A stretch of 13,150 nt of DNA from Flavobacteriales bacterium. GTDB taxonomy: Bacteria; Bacteroidota; Bacteroidia; Flavobacteriales; Flavobacteriaceae. A program made the position numbers and the translations under genes. Of the stretch, positions 1-7,239 are shown piece after piece. The stretch covers positions 1-13,150 of the forward strand of contig JALVKK010000134.1 in the NCBI GenBank assembly GCA_027033875.1. The letters run 5' to 3'. Every line of letters begins with the position of its first letter. Position 1 is the stretch's first letter. The notes below the pieces were generated by a model. That model was not told the origin of the DNA, made no database searches, and saw only the letters and a program-made list of their open reading frames with translations.

Positions 1-40
1 AAATCTGAAATCGTAAATCTGAAATCGTAAATCTGAAATC
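1..40. repeat. 14-nt tandem repeat next to a start codon
   Basis: Two identical 14-nt units (aaatctgaaatcgt, at 1-14 and 15-28) are followed by a third copy lacking its last two bases (29-40). Each unit itself contains the near-repeat aaatctg/aaatcgt, giving a 7-nt sub-period. The array begins at the window edge, so more copies may lie to the left. It ends only 7 nt before the ATG at 48, so it would lie in the leader or promoter of that gene. No function is known to me; such short arrays suggest replication slippage. Confidence 0.85.
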
Positions 41-47
41 AATAAAA

Positions 48-1274
48 ATGCCTTTCACCAAAGACCGACAATATTACAAATTTTGTTTCTACGGGTTTTT
101 AAAAAATCTACGGTTTTTTGATGCGTTTTTCTTATTATATCTCAAACAAAAAGGACTGACTTATACCGAAATAGGCAGTTTGTATGCGTTACGTGAAATC
201 GTTATCAACCTGTCGGAAGTGCCAACCGGGATTTTTGCCGATACTTTCGGGCGAAAAAAATCGTTGATGCTATCATTTTTGGCTTATATCCTGTCGTTTA
301 TTTTGTTTTATATAGGAATGAGTTACCACATTTTTTTGGCGGCATTTGTGCTATACGGCATTGCTGACGCTTTGCGGTCGGGAACACATAAAGGAATGAT
401 AATGAAATACTTAGAACTCAATAAACAGTCTGCTCAAAAAATAACCTACTACGGACACACGCGGGCGTGTTCGCAACGAGGCTCTGCTTTATCGGCATTG
501 ATAGCCGGTATAATAGTTTATTTTTCAGGTAATTACGAAAAAATATTTCTAATTTCCATTATTCCTTATTTATTAAATATATTTCTTATTTGGTCATATC
601 CCGACGAATTGGATTTTTCAGACAAGAAAAAACTAAAAAAATTAAAATCCAATATATCAGCCTTATGGCAGGCACTAAAAAATCCGAAAGTTTTTCGTAT
701 TGTACATTCCTCTGCTGTGTTTACTGCCTATCAAAAAGCTACCAAAGATTATATCCAACCGGTGATGAAAAATCTGGCTTTAACTTTGCCCATTTTAACA
801 GGAGTATATATTGGTAAAAAAACGGGCTTGTTTATCGGTATTTTTTATACGCTACTGTATTTATTGACGGCAACCGCTTCAAAATATGCCGGTGTTTTGA
901 GTAATAAATTTAATAAACTAAGTTATCAAACTTTGATTATTGGATTTTTTGCGGGTATTGCCGGCGGGTATTTTTTTAGTTCACAACTTTGGTTACCGGC
1001 ACTTATAGCTTTTAGCGGTATTTATGTCTTACAGAGTTTACGTAAACCTATCTTAACAGGTAATTTAGCCGATAAAGTCCCCAATAAAATATTGACTTCG
1101 GTGTTATCAGCAGAATCTTTATACAGAACTTTATTAACTTCGATAATTGCTTTGTTATTAGGCTATTTTGCAGACCGGTTCGGATTGGGTAATGCATTTA
1201 TCTATATCAGTAGCGGATTGTTGGTTATGTCATTTTTATTGAATAATCTCTCAACATCCGACATCGAACACTGA
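48..1274 (+). CDS. MFS-type transporter, 12 predicted membrane segments
   Basis: This is a 408-residue inner-membrane protein of the major facilitator superfamily, predicted to move a small solute or drug by secondary transport; the substrate cannot be read from the sequence. Membrane-length hydrophobic stretches run throughout, broken by a Lys-rich central cytoplasmic loop at about residues 195-215, the usual division between the two six-helix halves. The MFS motif A is clear in the loop after helix 2, at residues 61-71 (GIFADTFGRKK), preceded by an E-V-P-T-G stretch typical of the drug-efflux-like branch. The ATG at 48 is the only ATG start between the in-frame stop at 6-8 and the first membrane segment. 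No promoter is visible, because the gene starts at the window edge directly behind a tandem repeat. The next gene lies 134 nt downstream and has its own -7 box, so co-transcription is doubtful. Confidence 0.85.
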   Translation: MPFTKDRQYYKFCFYGFLKNLRFFDAFFLLYLKQKGLTYTEIGSLYALREIVINLSEVPTGIFADTFGRKKSLMLSFLAYILSFILFYIGMSYHIFLAAFVLYGIADALRSGTHKGMIMKYLELNKQSAQKITYYGHTRACSQRGSALSALIAGIIVYFSGNYEKIFLISIIPYLLNIFLIWSYPDELDFSDKKKLKKLKSNISALWQALKNPKVFRIVHSSAVFTAYQKATKDYIQPVMKNLALTLPILTGVYIGKKTGLFIGIFYTLLYLLTATASKYAGVLSNKFNKLSYQTLIIGFFAGIAGGYFFSSQLWLPALIAFSGIYVLQSLRKPILTGNLADKVPNKILTSVLSAESLYRTLLTSIIALLLGYFADRFGLGNAFIYISSGLLVMSFLLNNLSTSDIEH

Positions 1275-1316
1275 TCCTCAGGCAAAAAAACATTCTACAT
1301 TTACAGCAAATCAAAT

Positions 1317-1337
1317 TATTCTTGTGAATACTTTTTT
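1317..1337 (+). terminator. weak candidate terminator after the MFS gene
   Basis: A 5-bp AT-rich hairpin (tattc at 1317-1321, loop ttgt, gaata at 1326-1330) is followed by C and a run of six T at 1332-1337. The T-run is convincing but the stem is short and weak. It could end the transporter transcript before the promoter of the next gene. Confidence 0.25.
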
Positions 1338-1359
1338 ATAAAAAATTAAAATATTATGT

Positions 1360-1367
1360 TACTTTTG
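1360..1367 (+). promoter_or_regulatory. -7 box of the M1 peptidase gene
   Basis: TACTTTTG matches the Bacteroidetes -7 consensus TAnnTTTG exactly. It would give a leader of roughly 35 nt before the ATG at 1409. No clear TTG -33 element is present at the usual distance, so this is a partial promoter match. Confidence 0.5.
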
Positions 1368-1408
1368 TCCGAAGAATATTTGTCGTATAAAATAACAAAA
1401 TCCGTACT

Positions 1409-3691
1409 ATGAAATATAGAATTTACAGCTTATTTTTTTTGATAATCAACATCACTTTTGCACAAGAAAATAATGATCATAAAGTTCCGAAAGGACATTA
1501 TAACAACAGCAAATTTCGTCAAATAACCGACTTATTACCAACACCTAACACTTACCGAACGGCATCGGGCGCTCCCGGACCGGATTATTATCAAAATCGG
1601 GCTAATTACGAAATGGACATCCAACTGATTGATGCCAAACAACCGCGACTCAAAGGAAGCGAAACCATAACATATATCAACAATTCGCCTAACGATTTGG
1701 ATTATTTGTGGGTACAATTAGACCAAAACAGACGTCAGCCCGATTCTTATACCGACCAAATCAATGACGACGGCAGTAATGTTATGCTACGTCCGGGCAA
1801 ATTTATTTCACAATATAGCAACGAAGGATACAAAGGCGGGTTTCACATCACAAAAGTTGTTGATTTACAAGGCAATCCGTTAAATTATACCATCAACTAC
1901 ACCATGATGCGAATCGATTTACTCAAACCTCTAAAAGCCGGTAAAAGTTTTAGTTTCAAAATAGAATGGTGGTATGATATCAACAATTTTGCCGAAGATT
2001 GGGGGCGTTCCGGTTACGAACATTTCAAAGAAGACGATAACAATCTTTATATCATCGCACAGTTTTATCCGCGTATGGCTGTCTATGACGACGTCAACGG
2101 CTGGCAACATTTGCAATTTATCAAAACCGGTGAATTTGCTCTGCCTTTCGGTGATTTTAAAGTAAATATTACCGCTCCGGCAGATCATATTCTCGACGGT
2201 ACCGGTGTTTTGACCAATAGAAAAGAAGTAATGACTTCAATACAATATAAACGATACTTATTAGCTCAAAAAACTTATGATAAACCGGTGATGATTGTAA
2301 CCGAAACCGAAGCCCGAAAAAAAGAAAAATCCCGATCTAAAGGTTTTAAAACATGGCGATTTAAAGCCGAAAATGTCCGTGATTTTGCCTTTGCCTCTTC
2401 ACGAAAATTTATCTATGATATGATGGCCGTCAAACTACCAAGCAAAACGGTTATGGCTATTTCCATGTATCCGAAAGAAGCGCAACCGCTTTGGGAAAAA
2501 TATTCTACGCGTACCGTAGCCAATACTTTAACCGAATATTCCAAACATTTGTTTGATTATCCGTATCATAAAGCCATTTCGGTCAATGCTTTTCGACAAG
2601 GTATGGAATATCCCATGATATGCTGGAACTACGGACGTCCTGACAAATCCGGCAATTACAATGACCGCCTTCGCAACGGTATGATTAAAGTCATCACTCA
2701 CGAAGTGGGACATAATTGGTTCCCTATGGTAGTCAATTCCGACGAAAGACAATGGATGTGGATGGACGAAGGTTTGAATACCTTTACCGAATTATTGGCC
2801 GAACAAGCCTTTGAAAAAAAATTGGGCTTTAAACTAAATTCCAGAGGTTATCCTCGACAAATAGTTCCGTTTATGAAAGGCAACCAAAGTAAGATGAACC
2901 CTATTATGAACAATTCCGATTTGATGTACAATCGTAGTATGACGGCATACAGCAAAGCAGCTGCCGGATTGTATATGCTGCGCGAAGTGATTATGGGACG
3001 CAAATTGTTTGATAAAGCCTTTAAAACTTATGCCAATCGCTGGAAATTTAAACACCCCGAACCGGCAGATTTCTTCCGCACCATGGAAGATGCTTCTGCT
3101 ATCGATTTGGATTGGTTTTGGCGCGGCTGGTTCTTTACCACACGAGTCAACGAAATGGCGATATCCAAAGTCAGCAAATTTTATGTAACCGACAAACCTA
3201 CCGAACGTATCAAACGTATGGCAAAAAGCTACGGTATGAAAGTGGAAGATTTTCCGCCCTACGTTTCTTTAATTACCGAAGATAGCCCTGATTTTACCCC
3301 GGATATGAAATCCAAAAAATCCTTTTTGCAAAGAGCCGTTAATTTGAAGCAATTTTTAAATGAAAACTTTACCAAAGAGGAAATCAAAAATCTGAAAATG
3401 CCTAAATATTTCTACCGTGTTGAGGTTGAACAACACGGCGAATTGGTCATGCCTATTGTTTTGAAATTAACTTATAAAGACGGTTCTACCAAACAACTGA
3501 TTTATCCGGCAAAAATATGGCGTTTTAACGACAAAACCGTTAGTAAAATGATACCTTCCAATCAAGAAATTGTCAAAATAGAATTAGACCCCGAAAATCT
3601 GACCGCCGATATCGATATATCAAATAATGTATGGCCGAAACAAAAACAAAAATCGGTATTCGATAAGTTAAAAGCCAAAGCGAAGTATTGA
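1409..3691 (+). CDS. secreted M1-family zinc metallopeptidase
   Basis: This 760-residue peptidase of the M1 (gluzincin, aminopeptidase N-like) family probably trims peptides in the periplasm or at the cell surface. Residues 1-18 form a signal peptide ending T-F-A before Q19. The N-terminal beta domain is followed by the catalytic domain. The exopeptidase GxMEN-like motif is G-M-E-Y-P at 398-402, with E400. The zinc site is H431-E-V-G-H435-N-W with the third ligand E454 in D-E-G-L-N, giving the exact HExxH-x18-E spacing. Y514, in T-A-Y-S-K-A, is the likely catalytic tyrosine. All expected catalytic residues are therefore present. The C-terminus is Lys-rich (K-L-K-A-K-A-K-Y) and shows no type IX secretion or membrane-anchor signal. 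The start ATG places the signal peptide at the very N-terminus. It is probably monocistronic: it has its own -7 box and gyrB has another. The substrate is not deducible. Confidence 0.9.
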   Translation: MKYRIYSLFFLIINITFAQENNDHKVPKGHYNNSKFRQITDLLPTPNTYRTASGAPGPDYYQNRANYEMDIQLIDAKQPRLKGSETITYINNSPNDLDYLWVQLDQNRRQPDSYTDQINDDGSNVMLRPGKFISQYSNEGYKGGFHITKVVDLQGNPLNYTINYTMMRIDLLKPLKAGKSFSFKIEWWYDINNFAEDWGRSGYEHFKEDDNNLYIIAQFYPRMAVYDDVNGWQHLQFIKTGEFALPFGDFKVNITAPADHILDGTGVLTNRKEVMTSIQYKRYLLAQKTYDKPVMIVTETEARKKEKSRSKGFKTWRFKAENVRDFAFASSRKFIYDMMAVKLPSKTVMAISMYPKEAQPLWEKYSTRTVANTLTEYSKHLFDYPYHKAISVNAFRQGMEYPMICWNYGRPDKSGNYNDRLRNGMIKVITHEVGHNWFPMVVNSDERQWMWMDEGLNTFTELLAEQAFEKKLGFKLNSRGYPRQIVPFMKGNQSKMNPIMNNSDLMYNRSMTAYSKAAAGLYMLREVIMGRKLFDKAFKTYANRWKFKHPEPADFFRTMEDASAIDLDWFWRGWFFTTRVNEMAISKVSKFYVTDKPTERIKRMAKSYGMKVEDFPPYVSLITEDSPDFTPDMKSKKSFLQRAVNLKQFLNENFTKEEIKNLKMPKYFYRVEVEQHGELVMPIVLKLTYKDGSTKQLIYPAKIWRFNDKTVSKMIPSNQEIVKIELDPENLTADIDISNNVWPKQKQKSVFDKLKAKAKY

Positions 3692-3705
3692 TAAAACGCT
3701 CTTTT

Positions 3706-3730
3706 AACTTTTCACTTTCAACTTTCAACT
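3706..3730. repeat. heptamer repeat (actttca) upstream of gyrB
   Basis: The stretch reads aacttttc, then actttca twice (3714-3720 and 3721-3727), then act. It is a slippage-type 7-nt tandem repeat in the short spacer between the peptidase gene and the gyrB promoter. The same heptamer family appears on the other strand near 11572-11585. Confidence 0.6.
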
Positions 3731-3744
3731 AACAAAAAAAATCG

Positions 3745-3752
3745 TATATTTG
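3745..3752 (+). promoter_or_regulatory. -7 box of gyrB
   Basis: TATATTTG is an exact match to the Bacteroidetes -7 consensus TAnnTTTG, 32 nt before the gyrB ATG, implying a leader of about 25 nt. The region where a -33 TTG would sit is occupied by the heptamer repeat and an A-tract; no TTG is seen there. Confidence 0.6.
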
Positions 3753-3784
3753 TATTTAATAATTTTTTTTGAAAAGATATTTAT

Positions 3785-5734
3785 ATGAGTGAAGAAAAGA
3801 AACCAACACAAACACAAAATTATTCGGCAGACAGCATACAAGCTCTGGAAGGTATTGAACACGTGAGAATGCGTCCTTCGATGTATATCGGAGATATCGG
3901 TGTACGCGGTCTGCATCATTTGGTATATGAAGTTGCCGACAACTCAATAGATGAAGCAATGGCCGGCTATTGTAACCGAATTGATGTCGTAGTTCACGAA
4001 GACAATTCCGTTTCGGTCAAAGATAACGGACGCGGTATCCCGGTCGGTATGCACAAAAAAGAAGGCGTATCGGCATTGGAAGTGGTGATGACCAAAATCG
4101 GTGCCGGTGGTAAATTTGATAAAGATTCTTACAAAGTATCCGGCGGTTTACACGGCGTCGGTGTATCGGTGGTCAATGCTTTATCAGACCACGTATTAGC
4201 ACAAGTTTATCGAGAAGGTAAAATATGGCAACAAGAATACGAACGCGGAAAAGCTTTATATCCCGTAAAAGTTGTAGGTGAAACCGAAAAAACCGGAACT
4301 TTTGTCAAGTTTCATCCTGATAAAGAGATTTTTAAACAAACCATCGAATTTGACTACGAAACTTTGGCTTTACGTATGCGTGAATTGGCTTTTCTTAACA
4401 AAGGTATTACCATAACCATTACCGATAAACGTCAAAAAAATGAAAAAGGCGAATATCTTCACGACGAATTTTTCAGCAAAGAAGGTTTAAAAGAATTTAT
4501 CCGTTTTCTCGATGCGCATCGCGAACCTATTATCACCGATGTTATCAGCATGGAAGGGGAGAAAAACGGCATTCCCGTTGAAGTAGCCATGATTTACAAC
4601 ACGTCTTATACCGAAAATATACATTCGTATGTCAACAATATCAATACACACGAAGGCGGTACGCATTTATCGGGTTTCAGACGCGGATTAACAGGAACTT
4701 TAAAAAAATACGCTGAAAAATCGGGAATGCTCGACAAATTGAAATTTGAAATTTCGGGAGACGATTTTCGTGAAGGTTTAACGGCTATTATTTCGGTAAA
4801 AGTTGCCGAACCGCAATTTGAAGGGCAAACCAAAACCAAACTCGGTAATCGTGAAGTGAGTGCGCCCGTAAGTCAAGCGGTATCCGAAATGTTGACCAAC
4901 TATTTGGAAGAAAATCCGAAAGATGCCAAAACCATAGTTGAAAAAGTTATTTTGGCAGCACAAGCGCGACATGCGGCTAAAAAAGCTCGCGAAATGGTAC
5001 AACGAAAAACCGTTATGGGTGGCGCGGGACTGCCGGGAAAATTGTCCGATTGTTCGGAAACAGACCCCGAAAGATGTGAAATTTTTCTCGTCGAGGGAGA
5101 TTCGGCTGGCGGAACTGCCAAACAAGGACGCGACCGCAATTTTCAAGCCATTTTACCTTTACGCGGTAAAATATTAAATGTTGAAAAAGCCTTGCAACAC
5201 AAAGTTTTTGACAACGAAGAAATTAAAAATATATTTACAGCTCTCGGCGTAACAATCGGAACAGCTGAGGATAGCAAAGCCTTAAATCTCGAAAAGTTGC
5301 GTTATAACAAAGTCATCATCATGACCGATGCCGATGTCGATGGTAGTCATATTTCTACCTTAATTTTAACATTCTTTTTCCGTTATATGCGTGAATTGAT
5401 TGAAAACGGACACGTCTATATTGCGACGCCTCCCCTTTATCAAGTCAAAAAAGGACAAAAGAAAACTTATGCTTGGAGCGATGACGAACGCGACAAACTT
5501 TTGGAAGAATACGGACAAGGCGCTCATGTGCAACGCTACAAAGGTTTGGGAGAAATGAACGCTGAACAACTCTGGGAAACTACCATGAACCCGGATAGTC
5601 GTATTTTGAAACAAATTTCTATCGAAAACGGTACCGAAGCCGACCGTGTATTCTCTATGCTTATGGGAGATGAAGTCCCGCCTCGACGTGAATTTATCGA
5701 GAAAAATGCTATTTACGCTAATATTGATGCTTAA
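3785..5734 (+). CDS. gyrB: DNA gyrase subunit B
   Basis: This is the ATPase subunit of DNA gyrase, which with GyrA introduces negative supercoils using ATP. At 649 residues it is the short bacterial form without the large insert of the E. coli protein. The GHKL ATPase domain shows Y-E-V-A-D-N-S (catalytic Glu E49, Mg-binding Asn N53), D80-N-G-R-G-I-P and the glycine-rich lid G-G-L-H-G-V-G at 120-126. The transducer loop Q-T-K is at 348-350. The TOPRIM domain has E437-G-D-S-A-G-G and D515-A-D-V-D519. The C-terminal region carries R-Y-K-G-L-G-E-M-N at 584-592, followed by M-N-P-D-S-R. ParE is the main alternative, but the N-terminal S-A-D-S-I-Q-A-L-E-G-I-E-H-V-R-M-R-P and the length favour GyrB. 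The SUI1-like gene starts 6 nt after its stop, so the two are probably one transcript. Confidence 0.95.
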   Translation: MSEEKKPTQTQNYSADSIQALEGIEHVRMRPSMYIGDIGVRGLHHLVYEVADNSIDEAMAGYCNRIDVVVHEDNSVSVKDNGRGIPVGMHKKEGVSALEVVMTKIGAGGKFDKDSYKVSGGLHGVGVSVVNALSDHVLAQVYREGKIWQQEYERGKALYPVKVVGETEKTGTFVKFHPDKEIFKQTIEFDYETLALRMRELAFLNKGITITITDKRQKNEKGEYLHDEFFSKEGLKEFIRFLDAHREPIITDVISMEGEKNGIPVEVAMIYNTSYTENIHSYVNNINTHEGGTHLSGFRRGLTGTLKKYAEKSGMLDKLKFEISGDDFREGLTAIISVKVAEPQFEGQTKTKLGNREVSAPVSQAVSEMLTNYLEENPKDAKTIVEKVILAAQARHAAKKAREMVQRKTVMGGAGLPGKLSDCSETDPERCEIFLVEGDSAGGTAKQGRDRNFQAILPLRGKILNVEKALQHKVFDNEEIKNIFTALGVTIGTAEDSKALNLEKLRYNKVIIMTDADVDGSHISTLILTFFFRYMRELIENGHVYIATPPLYQVKKGQKKTYAWSDDERDKLLEEYGQGAHVQRYKGLGEMNAEQLWETTMNPDSRILKQISIENGTEADRVFSMLMGDEVPPRREFIEKNAIYANIDA

Positions 5735-5740
5735 TAGTCA

Positions 5741-6097
5741 ATGTCTAAAAAGAAAAAAACTTTAAACGATTTGAGCCAATTGGCTTCTTTTGCCTATTCA
5801 ACCAATCCGGATTATCAACCGGAAGAGGAAGAAACAAGCGAAAGTTTAGCGCCCGAAGAACAACAACTGGAAGCGCATTTTTCAAAAAAAGGACGTGGCG
5901 GAAAAATTGTTACCGTTATCAAAGGATTTGAAGGAACAAATGAAGAATTGAAACAACTCGGGAAAGAGTTGAAAAATAAACTAGGAGTCGGTGGCAGTGT
6001 CAAAGACGGCGAAATTATCATTCAAGGTAATAACCGCGAAAAAGTTGTACAAATTTTGAAAGATAAGGGCTTTAAAGTTAAGAAAATCGGGGGGTGA
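5741..6097 (+). CDS. SUI1/eIF1-like translation factor (YciH family)
   Basis: This small basic protein of 118 residues has a SUI1 domain, the fold of eukaryotic eIF1 and bacterial YciH, which binds the small ribosomal subunit and influences start-site selection. Residues 1-50 look disordered and charged (Lys-rich head, then an E-E-E-T-S-E acidic stretch). The SUI1 core follows at about 51-118: G-R-G-G-K-I-V-T-V-I-K-G-F-E, L-K-Q-L-G-K-E-L-K-N-K-L-G-V-G-G-S-V-K-D-G-E-I, I-Q-G-N at 94-97 and the closing G-F-K-V-K-K-I-G-G. The length and the single domain are normal for the bacterial family. The start is 6 nt past the gyrB stop with no promoter between, so translation is likely coupled to gyrB or follows by reinitiation. 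It faces the polyprenyl synthase gene convergently across a 92-nt gap. Confidence 0.85.
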   Translation: MSKKKKTLNDLSQLASFAYSTNPDYQPEEEETSESLAPEEQQLEAHFSKKGRGGKIVTVIKGFEGTNEELKQLGKELKNKLGVGGSVKDGEIIIQGNNREKVVQILKDKGFKVKKIGG

Positions 6098-6110
6098 TCG
6101 GTTAAAAGCG

Positions 6111-6161
6111 CAAAATGTTGTTTTGGAGAACAAAAGATTTTTAGCAAAATTTATTTTGTTC
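6111..6161. terminator. AT-rich inverted repeats between convergent genes
   Basis: The 92-nt spacer between two convergent stop codons holds alternating CAAAA and TTTTG blocks at 6111, 6121, 6131, 6145 and 6154. They allow mutually exclusive small hairpins and one 8-bp perfect pair, gaacaaaa (6128-6135) with ttttgttc (6154-6161). A short T-run at 6138-6142 follows the second block pair on the plus strand. This could be a weak bidirectional terminator; stems are AT-rich and no strong GC hairpin exists here. Confidence 0.35.
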
Positions 6162-6189
6162 AATGTATCGATTGTAAGTACCGGCAAAA

Positions 6190-7164
6190 TCAGAATGCTC
6201 TTTGCATTAAATCCAAGGCAAATTTTTGCCAAAAAGTTTTTTGATCTGTCGATAACTCTGTTCGATTAAGTGCTTTTATTGCTGCATTGGTGTAAGCAGT
6301 CATTTCTGAACGGGCTAATTGATCAACTTTATATTTGATAAAAAGCGCTGTTGTTTCGGCAATCAATATATCATCGTCAATTTTGTTGTCCTTATATAAT
6401 TTATGTAACTTTTGTTTATCCTTATCGGTTGCTTGTTGCAAAGCCGTGATATACAAAAAAGTTTTTTTACGATCCAGTATATCACCGCCTATACGTTTGC
6501 CAAAGGTATCTTTGCGTCCGAAAGTATCGAGATAGTCGTCTTGAATTTGAAAAGCTAATCCGAGCTTGATACCGAAATTTGACATATTTATCAAATCTTC
6601 ATCACTTGCATTGGCAATAATACCGCCAAATTGTATAGCTGCACCCAATAAAACAGCGGTTTTAAGTCGTATCATCTCAATATATTCGCTGATAGAGACA
6701 TTTTCACGGATTTCAAAATCCATATCCATTTGTTGCCCTTCGCAAACTTCAATAGCTGTTTTATTCAACAGACTGTTGAGTTTTTTATACATCAGCCCTT
6801 CGTAGGTTTCCAGCATTTTATAAGCCAAAATCAACATGGTATCTCCCGACAAAATTGCGGTATTTTCATTCCATTTTTGATGTACAGTCGGCTTACCGCG
6901 ACGAATGGGAGCTTGATCCATAATATCATCATGAAGCAAAGTGAAGTTATGAAAAATCTCAATGGCAGCCGCAGCAGGTAATGCTTTTTCTATTTCGGCA
7001 CCAAAACTTTTTGCCGACCATAAAACCAGCAAGGGACGTATGCGTTTGCCGGCATTTTCCAAAATATATCTGATTGGCGCATATAAATTTTCCGGTTTTT
7101 TTTCAAAATTAAGCTCAAACAAATAGGTTTCAAAAAGTTTTTTTATTGCAGAATCAGTCATCAT
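6190..7164 (-). CDS. trans-polyprenyl diphosphate synthase (short-chain, GGPP-like)
   Basis: This all-alpha cytoplasmic prenyltransferase of 324 residues adds isopentenyl diphosphate to allylic diphosphates to make C15-C20 or longer chains for quinones, carotenoids or cell-wall carrier lipids. Diagnostic sites are in order: G-K-R-I-R-P at 39-44 (IPP binding), first Asp-rich motif D79-D-I-M-D83, I-R-R-G at 87-90, K168-T, and second Asp-rich motif D209-D-Y-L-D213 with F-G-K-R-I-G-G-D downstream. The first motif lacks the two-residue insertion of E. coli IspA-type FPP synthases. The five residues before it are F-T-L-L-H, with Phe at the -5 position, as in archaeal-type GGPP synthases, so a product near C20 is favoured but not proven. 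The start is taken at the first of two adjacent ATGs (7162-7164); the second would shorten it by one residue. It lies 75 nt downstream of uvrC on the same strand. Confidence 0.88.
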   Translation of the reverse strand: MMTDSAIKKLFETYLFELNFEKKPENLYAPIRYILENAGKRIRPLLVLWSAKSFGAEIEKALPAAAAIEIFHNFTLLHDDIMDQAPIRRGKPTVHQKWNENTAILSGDTMLILAYKMLETYEGLMYKKLNSLLNKTAIEVCEGQQMDMDFEIRENVSISEYIEMIRLKTAVLLGAAIQFGGIIANASDEDLINMSNFGIKLGLAFQIQDDYLDTFGRKDTFGKRIGGDILDRKKTFLYITALQQATDKDKQKLHKLYKDNKIDDDILIAETTALFIKYKVDQLARSEMTAYTNAAIKALNRTELSTDQKTFWQKFALDLMQRAF

Positions 7165-7177
7165 ATATAATTTTGGT

Positions 7178-7207
7178 TAAAAATACTATTAGTTCACTTC
7201 AATTCAA
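7178..7207 (-). promoter_or_regulatory. possible promoter of the polyprenyl synthase gene
   Basis: Read on the minus strand, TTG (7205-7207) is followed after 19 nt by TATTTTTA (7178-7185), which matches the -7 consensus TAnnTTTG except for its last base. Spacing fits Bacteroidetes promoters, but the leader to the ATG would be only about 7 nt. The gene could instead be read from the uvrC promoter. Confidence 0.3.
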
Positions 7208-7239
7208 AATCTTTTTTATAATTACATCAGTCATTTCTA

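Noticed and set aside
1..40. CRISPR array fragment
   Set aside because: Units are 14 nt with no spacers between them; this is a simple tandem repeat.
1409..3691. Type IX secretion of the M1 peptidase
   Set aside because: No C-terminal sorting domain is visible; the protein ends in a short Lys-rich tail.
4778..5146. Long open frame antisense to gyrB (122 codons)
   Set aside because: It has no promoter or recognisable product and mirrors the codon pattern of the real gene on the other strand.
3785..5734. Topoisomerase IV subunit ParE instead of GyrB
   Set aside because: Length and N-terminal sequence fit short-form GyrB better, though without gyrA/parC context this rests on motif recognition.
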